Part shown: piece after piece, positions 1-11,299 of the stretch
Layout: every line of letters begins with the position of its first letter
Position numbering within the stretch: position 1 is the stretch's first letter
Assembly (NCBI RefSeq): GCF_037325665.1
Contig: NC_090261.1
Location: forward strand, 31,477,922-31,541,921
Reading direction: 5' to 3'
DNA from: Littorina saxatilis
Taxonomy: Eukaryota > Mollusca > Gastropoda > Littorinimorpha > Littorinidae
DNA length: 64,000 bases
The notes under the pieces: generated by a model
Told to the model about the DNA's origin: nothing
What the model saw: only the letters and a program-made list of their open reading frames with translations
Databases searched by the model: none
Made by a program: the position numbers and the translations under genes

Positions 1-1432
1 GCACAAGTCTCACCCAACTGGAAGCCAGGCAGTGTTTCATATTTCGTGTCGGATTTCTTAATTTGTGTGTGTGAGGGCGGTGATTCGAGACGAACCCTCG
101 TGGGGGAAAATCAGTTGACATAAAACGTATCATTGTGACACTGGACTATCCAAGTCCCGGCGGCTTGACTCCGCGATCCGCCGTCAAAAACATGATATGT
201 AACTGCATTTCGTTACATTAGCCTTGTTTGAATGCAGTCATTGTTTTTAAAGTTAGAGTTGCCTCAATGTTTCTGATACATGATCGTTCATTAACAACAA
301 CGATATACTATAAGATACAGGACCTGGTCACAGTCTACGATTAGCGTTATAACTTAACTCGCAAGTATAATATAGGCTACAGTAGAGACTGTCTATATAA
401 CGACCACCAAAAGGACCAACCAAATTGGTCGTTCTACACAGTTGGTCGTAAATGGGAAGGTGAATTATAGAGATGAAAAAACCCTCATCGGGGATCATTC
501 AGTTTGGTGGGCGTTGTTAGCAGGTTACCAAGACTCGCAAGAGCAGGTCCGACTGTCCATGTAGAAAATATATTCCCCCTTATTAAAAGGCATTTACGTA
601 AGTCTTCTATGAAACCATCCTCAAATAAGCTCATTAATAAAATTGACACGTACACTACATACACACTGGCACTCACTTATACCAATGACACTGACACTGA
701 CACACACACACACACATACACACACACACACATACACACACACACACACACACATACACACACACACACACACACTGAAGCCCGGTGTATATACCGCTAC
801 AAATACAATGAAAAAAGAGGTAAAAAGCATTCACATGATGAAGACATGACTGCTCTACAGTACATGGTTCACAAAATTATAAACACACATATAAAGTGCA
901 AGATAAAAGTAGCTGCTAGTCCTGCAATGTAGATTTTACAATTTTACAGTTGTACAAAAATCAAAAAGACACTTTCTTTGCGGCTTTGGGACCGACTTAG
1001 CCGACTATCAACAACTTGACTGACCGCGGCCAGTGATTTTATCGGATCGAGTCATGAACATTATGCTGGATCGCATTTCCGTGTTTAAAATAAAAGCGAA
1101 GAATGCGATTTGTCTTGAAACTAATAATTGTTGCAGTCATTATCACCGTTTTCGCCTTTTTTGACTAGTTTCTATCTAGCTTTTTGTTGTCTTTTGTGTT
1201 CTTGTTTTTCCTGATGAAGCTTCCATAAGCGAAAATTCGTACCGTCTTGTCTCGTTCTTGTATCGGTGAGTACAGTATTCCTTTGTTTTTTTAACTTAGT
1301 TTCTATCAACTCGTCATACATTTGTTTTCTTCATGGACAGATCCGTATCCTGGTCCACGTTTTCTCATCTTCTGGGGTAAACAAGACATTAGCATTATTT
1401 CCCTTGAATTACAGAAGAAAACTGCGCTGAAA
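1..1432. other. Upstream flank of ISCA2, no gene seen
   Basis: No coding exon or RNA gene is recognisable. It holds a (CA)n microsatellite at about 692-776 and otherwise unique AT-rich sequence. The ISCA2 promoter and 5' UTR presumably lie in the last few hundred bases, but no TATA box or other core element stands out. Open frames across the CA tract encode only His-Thr or Val-Cys runs and are not genes. Confidence 0.6.
692..776. repeat. (CA)n microsatellite
   Basis: Nearly uninterrupted CA dinucleotides, broken only by a few TA steps. Confidence 0.95.
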
Positions 1433-4400
1433 ATGTCTGCTGTGAGACAGTGTTTTCGTTTGGTTTCGAGCACGCGAAGGTAATCGTTTTAACGATTGTT
1501 GTTTGCAGTGAAGAGCTTTGCCAGGCAAGAACTAACATGATTTAGAATCGTTGATCTAGTTATTATGATGCTGATACTTTCTTGTGCAGATACTTTCTTG
1601 TGTTAACCGTAACCTTGCGTGTATGACTGTGCACATCCGAAAAATCGTGAACAGTTGAAACAACATTAAAATAAACTGATGTATAATTTAGACATGACTA
1701 GAGAGATAAAGAAAGAAAAAAAAGTGTATTATTTGAGATTATAGTCTTCCTCAAGAACCATCATTTTTGAGTTCATGGGAGTTCAATAAAGTTATCTTTG
1801 AGTCTGGGTCACGGTCAGAACACATTTTACCGAAGTGAAATAAGTTTTTCAGTGGAAGTCAGCGAAATCGACATGGTTTATTATTATCATTACTCAAGTA
1901 AAGGAGATCGCACTGGCTATACCCACTTGGAGTGTATACAAGATTCTGCCCCCTGTATAGACTCCGTCCGCGAAGCAAATTTGCCATTCGACAACATCAT
2001 GCACTTTGCGAAAGTAACGCGAAACAGTTAATTATAAGAGTAAAAAAAAACGAAAACAATCTGATGCTGCTCGGCCTTTGCTGTTACGCAGATTACATTA
2101 TCGGGTTGTACATAAAAGACCAGACACTGAATCGCATCAACACTCGGGGCGTCATTCGACGTCATATTGCGAAGGATCGAATGCTTCACTTTCGATTAAT
2201 GGAATCAAAGTACGCTAGGGACAAACACAGACAGAAACAAACACACACACACAAAACTGATGTTACACGGCAGTTTATTGTTGGAGTTTGGAACACACTT
2301 GGAGTGTGTTTCGAACTGGAAATGGTTGTACACTCCGAAAAACAGATGGGGGAAGTCAATACATGTACCTCAGACTAATTTTTCATTGGCTTATACTTCC
2401 GAATACTTTTAAGGGGGCATTTCATTGGCTTAGAGTTGTAACAGAGCTTTTCATTGTCGGAGTGTATATTATATATATACACGTGGAGTGTATAATATGA
2501 GCTTTTGCCAAAGGAGATTTGGGCTGAAACTCTACATTTGTGATGTAAACTTTGATTCATTCGATCAACTGCTTAGAGTGTTTAAAGGCTGGAGGTGGGT
2601 GCTGGAGGGTGCATAGATCAAGGTGCATATTCTGGGATAGAAAGTGCAGTGCAGATGGAGAGAGAGAAGGGGGGGGGGGGGGTGTCTCTGAGTTCAAGTT
2701 TCATTTCTTCACTGATAAATCTACATGCTTTCACAGTTGTCTGACGTACTCGGCATGGAGGGCGTCACAGTCACAGACCCAGACACAGCAGAGATTCACT
2801 CGTCTAAGACTGTGTTCAACAGCATCCCAAGCAGATCTGTCCACAGATGCCTCACAGAAAGGAGAGGAGCTAAAGCTTAGTGAAGCTTGTGTGAAGGTAA
2901 GACAAGAAGCATATATGAGACAGTGACAAAAGGTCAGGTGTCATGTCTACTGTCCCGAATGACACACGATTGCTGACATTTCACCATTGCCAAAAGAATA
3001 AACAAATAAGAAATAGGTAGAACATGAATGTGAAAACTGACTTTGATTGTTGATCAGTATTTTCTATACCACTAACAAATAATCTACTTACACATAGCTG
3101 TTTGGCAAATGTATGTTGCATGGGACACACTGACATGAAAGTGGAAGATGTTTTTCCCTCTAGAGAAACTACATATCAAGTTACACTTTTTGTGCTCTTC
3201 CATTCCAGTTGGCAATCAATTGTTAACGCATGTTATTAGAAAAAATAGAACGAAAACAGATTAAAGAGAATGAAAAATGTACTGTTGATGTCATTTGGGA
3301 CATACTGACATGAAAACGTCACCTTTTGTCATTGTCTCATATATACATACTCCCGATATAGCCCCTGGATGTGACAGACAAAGAGAGGATTATAACCAGT
3401 GAAATGTTATTTAACGCCCTCAAGGCTAAACCATGGGACATGTTCCCAGGTGTTACCCGGCCTTTGATGATAAATTTATAAAAGTTTTAAACTAATGTTT
3501 AAAAAATAAATTTCAAAAAGGCTGCTGTGAAGTCGTGCTGAGCTTCTAGTCACCAATTAAGGCTGAAGGGGTCTATGTCGACCAAAAGAGTGGGATTCCT
3601 TGTAGGTGGAGTTCCTGTAGGCGTTTTCCCTGTACACAGGAACCCCACCAACAGGGAATCACGCTCTTTTGGTTGACATAGACCCCATCAGTCCAATTAA
3701 GGTGCCAGAGCTGGAGGTTGGTGTCAAGTACGAGTCGTGGAGTTGGTTTAGAGACCCGGTTGGGTTGGAAATTGTGTGTCAGTGCTATGGTTGGTAATGC
3801 TGTTGCTCAAAGTGCTGGAGGGCGGTTGGGGCACTTGGCCATGATAAAACCATCAGGGGCATGATTTTAATCAAGTGAGACCTGAGTACTTATTGTAAGT
3901 CCAAATAACAACTTCTTGAGGCCGGGGATGTAAGTACATGTACATGCACATTGATCACTACATGTAATTTCAGGCATGTATATTTTGCAGGGTTTCATTT
4001 ACTAGTGCGCCATGCGCCATTGGCGCATAACATCTCAAAATGTCCCATTGGAATTGTCTTCAGTGCGTCAAAGGGCGCACTGAGATTACGTACCACTGCG
4101 CCACCCCATGCACACTTTTCACGGGAGTACAATGTTCGGAATGAGCTAGGCAAAAACGCGCGCCAAGCCGAGCAACTTGCGAGTTTGTAAAATGTAATGT
4201 GATTTGCTTTTAAAATGTAATTCATTAGTATTCAACCAATTCTGCGAACTATCTGTGCTTGCGAGATTACCTCTGTGGAAACTGTCAAAAGGAATCGACA
4301 TTGATCGAAACACAGACACTAACCGGAGACACTGGCAAATTCTCATATCATCATATGGCATTAAATAGCACTATTTTGCATCTTTCGTCAAAAGCATTTT

Positions 4401-6643
4401 CGGACCGCCTAGCCTGCTTTATGCGTTTTGCCTTCGACTATGTAGTGTCCCATCAGAATTTGGTTGAGGGGGACAAATGTCCCATTGTCTTTTTCTTCCA
4501 GGCTAAACCCTGATTTTGTGTACATTTTTAGTTTACATTACATTGTATTCCTCTCCTGTATTTATTTGTTTGTATTGATTACTTTGTGTAATTCATATTT
4601 ACTTTCTGTGTGCCTTATTTGTTTTGTATTTTATCAACAGCAACTGAAGGAAATAAGCAAGAAAGACAACTCCTTCCTGCGTATTGTGGTGGAAGGTGGA
4701 GGTTGCTCAGGGTTTCAGTACAAGTTTGAGCTGGACACAAAGACTAACGAGGATGACAGGTAACTAATCTTGCAAGTTAGATCTCTTTCATGGTGAAATT
4801 CTGAGGTATATGGTTCTGAAGTGTATATGGCACACATGCATATACATACAGAGTTTTTGCTGAACTAGCTTACCCTTTTTTCAGCCACATGTTGCCGTAA
4901 CTACAGATTATGTGCATGTGCCAAGGACGACTGAAAACCTCTTTAGAGGTCCTTAGCATGTGCCTTAACTGTGTAATGGCGGAAGGAGGGTGGGGGGGGG
5001 GGGGGGGGTGTGTAATAAGAGGGGTAATTGTTAATGATGGTTTTACTTCTAATAATACTGGGTCTTATTTTACAGTATTTCTAAAAACAAAGAGACTGCC
5101 AACGTTCGAAAATTCAGAATAAAAAAAACAAGAAAGGTAGGTTGTTGGAACGTTTGTTATTGACAAAACAATACATTCACAAATTATATATCGACCCAAC
5201 GGTCTTTTAGGTGCACAGACAAACAATTAATAACGAAAACTTATCTGGCTGATTTTTTTCTTCCGCCTGCCACGAAGCTGCACGCGAATGAATGATTATA
5301 TGACGAAATGAGTGACGTAGACAGGGAATGACGTCAGCGTAAAAAAAAAAAAAGATAGAACATGACAGAAAGAGACAGAATGAGAGAACTCAGAACTCAG
5401 AACTCAGAACTTTATTACATAAGGATAAAGGTTTTAGGCTTAGCCTAATCTTCCAACCTGTCCTTGGAACATATACAGAGAATAATTGCAAACAAAAGCA
5501 AAGACTGCGCACATACCTCATCAAAGTATTAAACTAATAAAACATCAAAATAATAATAAAAGAGAGAGAGTAAGTACGCGCGTGGTTGTATGTGACTTGT
5601 AAAGACAAAATAGAGAGAGCTAAGGTTGAATGTAGGTATAGTATACACCTAATGTGTTTACAATTACTGAGGTAAGAAGTCTAACCCTGGAATAGAAATG
5701 ATAAGTGATTATATTCAATCTAGACACCAGTAGGGTGGATGTGTTGTTTTGTCAATAACATGGGGGCGGGGATGTAGCTCAGTCGGTAGCGCGCTGGATT
5801 TGTATCCATGCAGTTGGCCGCTGTCAGCGTGAGTTCGTCCCCACGTTCGGCGAGAGATTTATTTCTCAGAGTCAACTTTGTGTGCAGACTCTCCTCGGTG
5901 TCCGAACACCCCCGTGTGTACACGCAAGCACAAGACCAAGTGCGCACGAAAAAGATCCTGCAATCCATGTCAGAGTTCGGTGGGTTATAGAAACACGAAA
6001 TTACCCAGCATGCTTCCTCCGAAAACGGCGTGTGGCTGCCTAAATGGCAGGGTAAAAAACGGTCATACACGTAAAATTCCACTCGTGCAAAAAAACACGA
6101 GTGTACGTGGGAGTTTCAGCCCACGAATGCAGAAGAAGAAGAAGAAGTCAATAACATTAACGTTCCAACAACCTACCTTTCTTGTTTTTTGATTCAGTAT
6201 TTCTAAACAAAAATCCAGTGGCCTTTGAGATGTTGAAATGCTAATTAAGTTTTGTCTTCTAAAATCATTTGTAGTACATTGTGTGTGTAGTCGTCACCAA
6301 GTGCTGGAAAAAGTATCATTCTGTGCCAGTAATATGCAGCTAGTCTAACATTTTGAGTCATTGTTTTGCCGAGGTAAAAAGAACAAAACAAAAAAGTCCA
6401 ACACAGACTGCTACCGTTTTTAACTAAACTCTTCTATTAGATCCTATTTCTTGGTTTTTGTTTTGCAGAGTGTTTGAAGAAGATGGAGCGCGTGTGGTGA
6501 TAGACAAGGACTCCCTGGACTTCGTGAAAGGGTCGACAGTGGACTACTACAAAGAGCTCATCCGCTCAGCGTTTCGCATCATAGACAATCCCTTGGCTGA
6601 ACAAGGCTGTTCCTGTGGAGCCTCTTTCACTGTTAAACTATGA
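1433..6643 (+). CDS. ISCA2: Iron-sulphur cluster assembly 2, mitochondrial (four coding exons)
   Basis: A-type Fe-S assembly protein. In the known family ISCA2 works with ISCA1 and IBA57 in the mitochondrial matrix to make 4Fe-4S clusters. The exons I read are 1433-1479, 2737-2896, 4641-4759 and 6469-6643. All have GT/AG borders and the phases agree (2, 0, 2), giving 166 residues. The first ~60 residues are Arg/Ser-rich and acid-poor at the start, as expected for a mitochondrial presequence. The conserved core runs from about residue 60 to the end, with [12 protein letters not shown] (Cys91) and [10 protein letters not shown] (Cys156, Cys158), the three cluster ligands of the family. The C-terminal GCSCG plus SFTVKL end is typical. 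ATG 1433 is chosen because it is the only start giving the presequence in phase with exon 2. Introns 2 and 3 carry transposons. Convergent with FBXO28. ISCA1 is less likely, given the local residues around the Cys motifs. Confidence 0.93.
3563..3692. mobile_element. Hairpin MITE in ISCA2 intron 2 (Mutator-like by target duplication)
   Basis: About 57-bp inverted arms (left begins CTGAAGGGGTCTATGTC, right ends GACATAGACCCCATCAG) with a short loop near 3618-3632. Identical 10-bp direct repeats CCAATTAAGG lie immediately outside at 3553-3562 and 3693-3702 and read as the target-site duplication. A 9-10 bp duplication suggests a Mutator-like origin, which is inference. It encodes nothing. Confidence 0.8.
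5387..5700 (-). mobile_element. Retroposon-like fragment with (AACTCAG)n end
   Basis: Three tandem AACTCAG units at 5387-5410 are followed by ACTTTATTACATAAGG, whose complement reads as a retroposon 3' end with an AATAAAGT signal and a short tandem tail. The rest to about 5700 is non-coding. The family is not recognised and the right limit is not visible. Confidence 0.35.
5761..6146 (+). mobile_element. tRNA-derived SINE with perfect target duplication
   Basis: A tRNA-like head starts near 5764, with an A-box (TAGCTCAGTCGGTAGCGC) and a B-box (GAGTTCGTCCCC) that would form an internal Pol III promoter. A non-tRNA body and an (AAG)n tail at 6131-6146 follow. GTCAATAACA flanks it on both sides (5751-5760, 6147-6156), a 10-bp target duplication. 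It inserted near the right inverted arm of the surrounding TIR element, so it is the younger of the two. Confidence 0.85.
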
Positions 6644-6681
6644 AAGTTGATCATGTTGTGTTATAGCTGCTTGTGATAATA

Positions 6682-6891
6682 CAGTGGAACCCCCCTTCAG
6701 AGACCCCGCAATTTAAGAATTTCCCCCTTTTAAGACTGTGGTTTTTTCTTCAGATTTACAGTGGAACCCCCTTTTAAGACCTCCAAAATCGTAGAAAATT
6801 GGGTGTTAAAAATGAGGGAGTCTGAGAAAATAAAGTCTTGATAAGGAGGTAGTCTTCAATTGGCGGGTCTTAAAATGGGGGGGTTTCACTG
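6682..6891. mobile_element. pogo/mariner-like MITE, composite
   Basis: Begins CAGTGGAACCCCCCTTC and ends GGTTTCACTG, flanked by TA at 6680-6681 and 6892-6893. A second internal terminus, CAGTGGAACCCCCTTTTAAG, starts at 6759 after another TA, so one copy appears nested in or fused to another. It lies just downstream of the ISCA2 stop and may be within the 3' UTR. Confidence 0.7.
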
Positions 6892-6933
6892 TACTTCTAT
6901 TTTTAAAGTACCCGTCCCTTCAAAATTGGATTC

Positions 6934-7771
6934 TTTTTACATTTGGTCAAGTTTTGACTAAATGTTTTAACATAGAGGGGGAATCGAGACGAGGGTCGTG
7001 GTGTATGTGTGTGTGTGTGTCTGTGCGTGTGTGTGTGTAGAGCGATTCAGACCAAACTACTGGACCGATCTTTATGAAATTTGACATGAGAGTTCCTGGG
7101 AATGATATCCCCGGACGTTTTTTTTCTTTTTTTCGATAAATACTTTTGATGACGTCATATCCGGCTTTTTGTAAAAGTTGAGGCGGCACTGTCACACCCT
7201 CATTTTTCAATCAAATTGATTGACATTTTTGTAAAGCAATCTTTGACGAAGGCCGGACTTCGGTATTGCATTTCAGCTTGGTGGCTTAAAAATTAATTAA
7301 TGACTTTGGTCATTAAAAATCTGAAAATTGTAATAAAATTTTTTTTTATATAAAACGATCCAAATTTACGTTCATCTTATTCTACATCATTTCCTGATTC
7401 CAAAAACATATAAATATGTTATATTTGGATTAAAAACAAGCTCTAAAAATTAAAAATATAAAAATTATGATCAAAATTAAATTTCCCAAATCGATTTAAA
7501 AACAATTTCATCTTATTCCTTGTCGGTTCCTGATTCCAAAAACATATAGATATGATATGTTTGGATTAAAAACACGCTCAGAAAATTAAAACGAAGAGAG
7601 GTACAGAAAAGCGTGCTATGCAGCACAGCGAAACCACTATCGCCCTGAACAGGCTCGTCAGTTTCACTCCGTTATGCACAAGCGGCGGATTACGGTCATT
7701 GTGAAAAAAAAGCAGTGCATTCAGTTTCATTCTGTGAGTTCCACAGATTGACTAAATGCACGCGACTTGTT
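6934..7771 (+). mobile_element. ~850-bp interspersed element, copy 1
   Basis: Starts TTTTTACATTTGGTCAAG and ends at CGCGACTTGTT. The left end forms a hairpin (ATTTGGTCA / TGACTAAAT, imperfect here), followed by GAATCGAGACGAGGGTCGTGG and a TG tract at about 7003-7040. Further in are two related internal blocks, each with GATTCCAAAAACATATA followed by a GGATTAAAAACA motif. It encodes no protein. Subterminal TTTAGTCAAG / CTTGACTAAA inverted motifs are typical of the family. Its class is unknown. Confidence 0.8.
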
Positions 7772-8931
7772 AAGATTATGGAGTACTAGGTCTAAGAAGG
7801 GGGATTCCACTATAATTACTGATGAAGATTGAGATTTGAATTAACAGTCATGTGGGGTTGGTAAAATCTATTGCGTGCATGATGTATACATCTCATGCAA
7901 CTATGTTAATTTATTCAGAAGAAAATGATCAGAATTTACTGATGGCTGGTGTAGTGTCAAGCAACATTTCAGTCTGATTGCTCTGTATGCTGGAATTGAA
8001 AAGGGCTGGTTGATATGGAGTCAAATATTTAACATCACCCATGCATATTATTAAAAACTTAATGATGTTAGTGAAAAAGGTTTGATGAATATTGTATTGA
8101 AGAGAAGGTATCAGTGTTGTGATATAAAGTTTCAGTGTAAAGTTAATAGTTCCAGTGTTGTTTTAGACGAGTGTTTTTTGTGTGTGTTTCTGAAAGATTA
8201 AACTGTGCTTTGTACATTTTACAGTTTGATGGCTTCAGGACTCGATATATTAAAAATGTTTAATTTCAAAAGTTGCTGACTTTTTTTTTCCACTTACTCC
8301 TAGCACTCCAGAGAGGGTCAACTTCTACAAAAGAATCTGTATTTTAAATAATGGACAAGTTGTCTCTCTCTCTTTATCTCTCTCTTTTTTTGTCACACAC
8401 ACCCACTGGGTTATTTGATTTGATCACACACACACACATTTATAAGGTTTACCATTGGAAGTTGTTGGCTCATACTTATTTGTTTTCCCAGAGGCTGATG
8501 GATGGGACATTAGTTGCATGCCTGTGGTGCAGCCCAAATAACAAATTGACTACATTGTTAGTATGAATCAGAATAGAAAATAGTCCTTTCATATTGTATG
8601 AAGGAAGGACTGGTTTAGTCAGTATTAATTTGACTGATGGAAAATGGTGTGTGCAATTACAGCTGATATTACTAACGCATGAAGAAAACGTCTTGCATTT
8701 TCCTTTAGATGCAAGGTTCAGTGGATGCATTTACAATGGCATGCTTGAGGTCTTCTGATATAATACATATTGTCTTAGTTTTAGATGTCATGAATCGATA
8801 ATAATGTATATAAACTGTACATACAATTAAAAATACAACGAAAAGAACGAAAAGACCATTGTCTTTGTTTCTTTATTCTGTACTACTGTTTTTCATTAGT
8901 CACCTTTGTTAGCATGTGTTCAAACAGGTTG
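7772..8931. other. Spacer between repeat copies 1 and 2, no gene seen
   Basis: AT-rich, with a short CT tract near 8365-8390 and a CA tract near 8427-8440. Nothing coding is supported. Part could be ISCA2 3' UTR. Confidence 0.5.
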
Positions 8932-10296
8932 TTTTTACATTTAGTCAAGTTTTGACTAAATGTTTTAACATAGAGGGGGAATTGAGACGAGGGTCGTGGT
9001 GTATGTGTGTGTGTGTGTGTGTGTGTCTGTCTGTGCGTGTGTTTGCGATTCAGACTAAACTAATGGACCGATCTTTATGAAAGTTTACATGAGAGTTCCT
9101 AGGAATGATATCCCCGGACGTTTTTTTCATTTTTTCGATAAATGTCTTTGATGACGTCATATCTGGCTTTTTGTAAAAGTTGAGGCGGCACTGTCACACC
9201 TTCATTTTTCAATTAAATTGATTGACATTTTGGCCAAGCAATCTTCGACGAAGGTCGGACTTCGGTATTGCATTTCAGCTTGGTGGCTTAAAAATTAATT
9301 GATGACTTTGGTCATTAAAAATCTGAAAATTGTTAAAAAAAAACAAAAACATTATTAAACGATCCAAATTTACGTTTATCTTATTCTTCATCATTTCCTG
9401 ATTCCAAAAACATATAAATATGTTATATTTGGATTAAAAACAAGCTCTGAAAATTAAAAATATAAAAATTATGATCAAAATTAAATTTTCGAAATCAATT
9501 TAAGTGTTATTTAGAATAAATAAAGTTTAAATTTGTGTGAGTGCGCTCAACTCTGTCTCTCGTGCAGTCGGTCCCTTCTGCGGGATGGGTTACACCGTGG
9601 AGTAGCGTGTTCGGCGGATGGGTCGGGCTGCACGTGAAAGGAATGCTGTATCGTGTGGCAGTTGTGTGTGTTGGGCCTATTGAGTAAAATATTCCTACGC
9701 CTAGATATATGTGATTGTTAGCTTTTGTATTCAGTGTTGTCAGTCAGCTTTTGGACACCGGCGCAGCAGCAGCAAACTTTTTTGCTAGCAAAGCTGACTT
9801 GGAAATTTTTACTCAGTTCTTTTTACTTCAACTTTTTATACGCAGCAGTGCAAAACGACTGACAGAGACGGTTCCAAATTCAAGTTTGATAAGTGGGTCA
9901 AACAGCTCCCTTCTACGGTGGCAGACATTTTGGTGGAGGCCGGTTTTGACACGCACATCGCACTGGAAAATGCCACGAGGGCCAGTGTGACTGAACTCAA
10001 ACACTTTCATCTTATTCCCTGTCGGTTCCTGATTCCAAAAACATATAGATATGATATGTTTGGATTAAAAACACGCTCAGAAAGTTAAAACGAAGAGAGG
10101 TACAGAAAAGCGTGCTATCCTTCTCAGCGCAACTACTACCCCGCTCTTCTTGTCAATTTCACTGCCTTTGCCACGAGCGGTGGACTGACGATGCTACGAG
10201 TATACGGTCTTGCTGAAAAATTGCAGTGCGTTCAGTTTCATTCTGTGAGTTCGACAGCTTGACTAAATGTTGTATTTTCGCCTTATGCGACTTGTT
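8932..10296 (+). mobile_element. ~850-bp interspersed element, copy 2, carrying a 0.5-kb foreign segment
   Basis: Same ends as the other copies (TTTTTACATTTAGTCAAG to GCGACTTGTT) but about 1.37 kb long. The family sequence stops after CAATTTAA near 9503 and resumes at ACACTTTCATCTTATTCC near 10001. The 496 bases between are absent from every other copy in the window. Confidence 0.8.
9504..10000 (+). other. Foreign segment inside element copy 2, with coding-like stretch
   Basis: Higher GC than its host element. One frame from 9861 to about 10001 reads DRDGSKFKFDKWVKQLPS and continues with a pattern (W, L, I-L, GFD, L, LK) reminiscent of a SAM-like helical domain. It then runs into repeat sequence and stops at 10086-10088. 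This could be a captured host exon or a piece of another element. No function is assigned. Confidence 0.4.
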
Positions 10297-10448
10297 TCCA
10301 ATTCACATCAACACAGAGTTCCATCATCATACATACATAATGTAAACAAACTTGAGTCACATTGTGTGGTTTAGTTAGCATCAGTCAGAACGCAAAAAAA
10401 AAATACTACAGTTAACAGTTTAAGACTTGTCCCCTTTGAAGAGCTTCC

Positions 10449-11299
10449 TTTTTACATTTAGTCAAGTTTTGACTAAATGTTTTAACATAGAGGGGGGAAT
10501 CGAGACAAGGGTCATGGTGTGTGTGTGTGTCTGTGTCTGTGTGTGTGTGTGAAGAGCGATGAGTAAACTACTGGACCGATCTTTATGAAATTTTACATGA
10601 GAGTTCCTAGGCATGATATTCCCAGACATTTTTTTCATTTTTTCGATAAATGTCTGATGTCATATCCGGCATTTTGTAAAAGTTGAGGCGGCACTGTCAC
10701 ACCCTCATTTTTCAATAAAATTGATTTAAATTTTGGCCAAGCAATCTTCGACGAAGGCCGGACTATGGTATTGCATTTCAGCTTGGAGGCTTAAAAATTA
10801 ATTAATAACTTGGGCATTAAAAATCGAAAAATTGTAATTAAAATTATTTTTTTATAAAACGATCCAAAATTACGTTTATCTTATTCTTCATCATTTTCTG
10901 ATTCCAAAAACATATAAATATGTTATATTTGGATTAAAAACAAGCTCTGAAAATTAAAAATATAAAAATTATGATTAAAATTAAATTTCCGAAATCGATT
11001 TAAAAACAATTTCCTCTTATTCCTTGTCCGTTCCTGATTCCAAAAACATATAGATATGATATGTTTGGATTAAAAACACGTTCAGAAAGTTAAAAAGAAT
11101 AGAGATATAGAAAAGCATGCTATCCTCCTCAGCGCAACCGCTTTTCTGGATTGTTAATTTCACTGCCTTTGCCATGAGTGGTGGACAGACGATGCTACGA
11201 GTGTACTGACTTGCGGAAAAAATGCAATGCGTTCAGTTTCATTCTGTGAGTTCGACTGAGCTTGACTAAATGTTGTTATTTTGCCTTTCGCGACTTGTT
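10449..11299 (+). mobile_element. ~850-bp interspersed element, copy 3
   Basis: Full-length by its ends, TTTTTACATTTAGTCAAG and CGCGACTTGTT. TG tract at about 10518-10551. It lacks the 0.5-kb insert of copy 2, which lies only 150 bp upstream. Confidence 0.8.

Larger units (their letters stand above)
5121..6190. mobile_element. Non-autonomous TIR element with nested insertions, ISCA2 intron 3
   Basis: Inverted arms of about 40 bp at 5123-5166 and 6147-6190 share ACAAGAAAGGTAGGTTGTTG and the following bases. Just outside are ATTCAGAAT (5112-5120) and ATTCAGTAT (6192-6200), a probable 9-bp target duplication with one mismatch. No transposase is encoded. A SINE (5761-6146) and a retroposon-like segment (from about 5387) sit inside. 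A longer direct repeat, CAGTATTTCTAAA, also occurs on both sides, so the outer limits are slightly uncertain. Confidence 0.65.

Noticed and set aside
5764-5840. tRNA-like sequence with A and B boxes
   Set aside because: The cloverleaf does not close properly, and the sequence is the head of a SINE with a body, an (AAG)n tail and a target duplication.
9742-9800. LLDTGA-like motif suggesting an aspartic protease of an LTR element
   Set aside because: A single short motif with no reverse transcriptase, integrase or LTR nearby; chance is the simpler reading.
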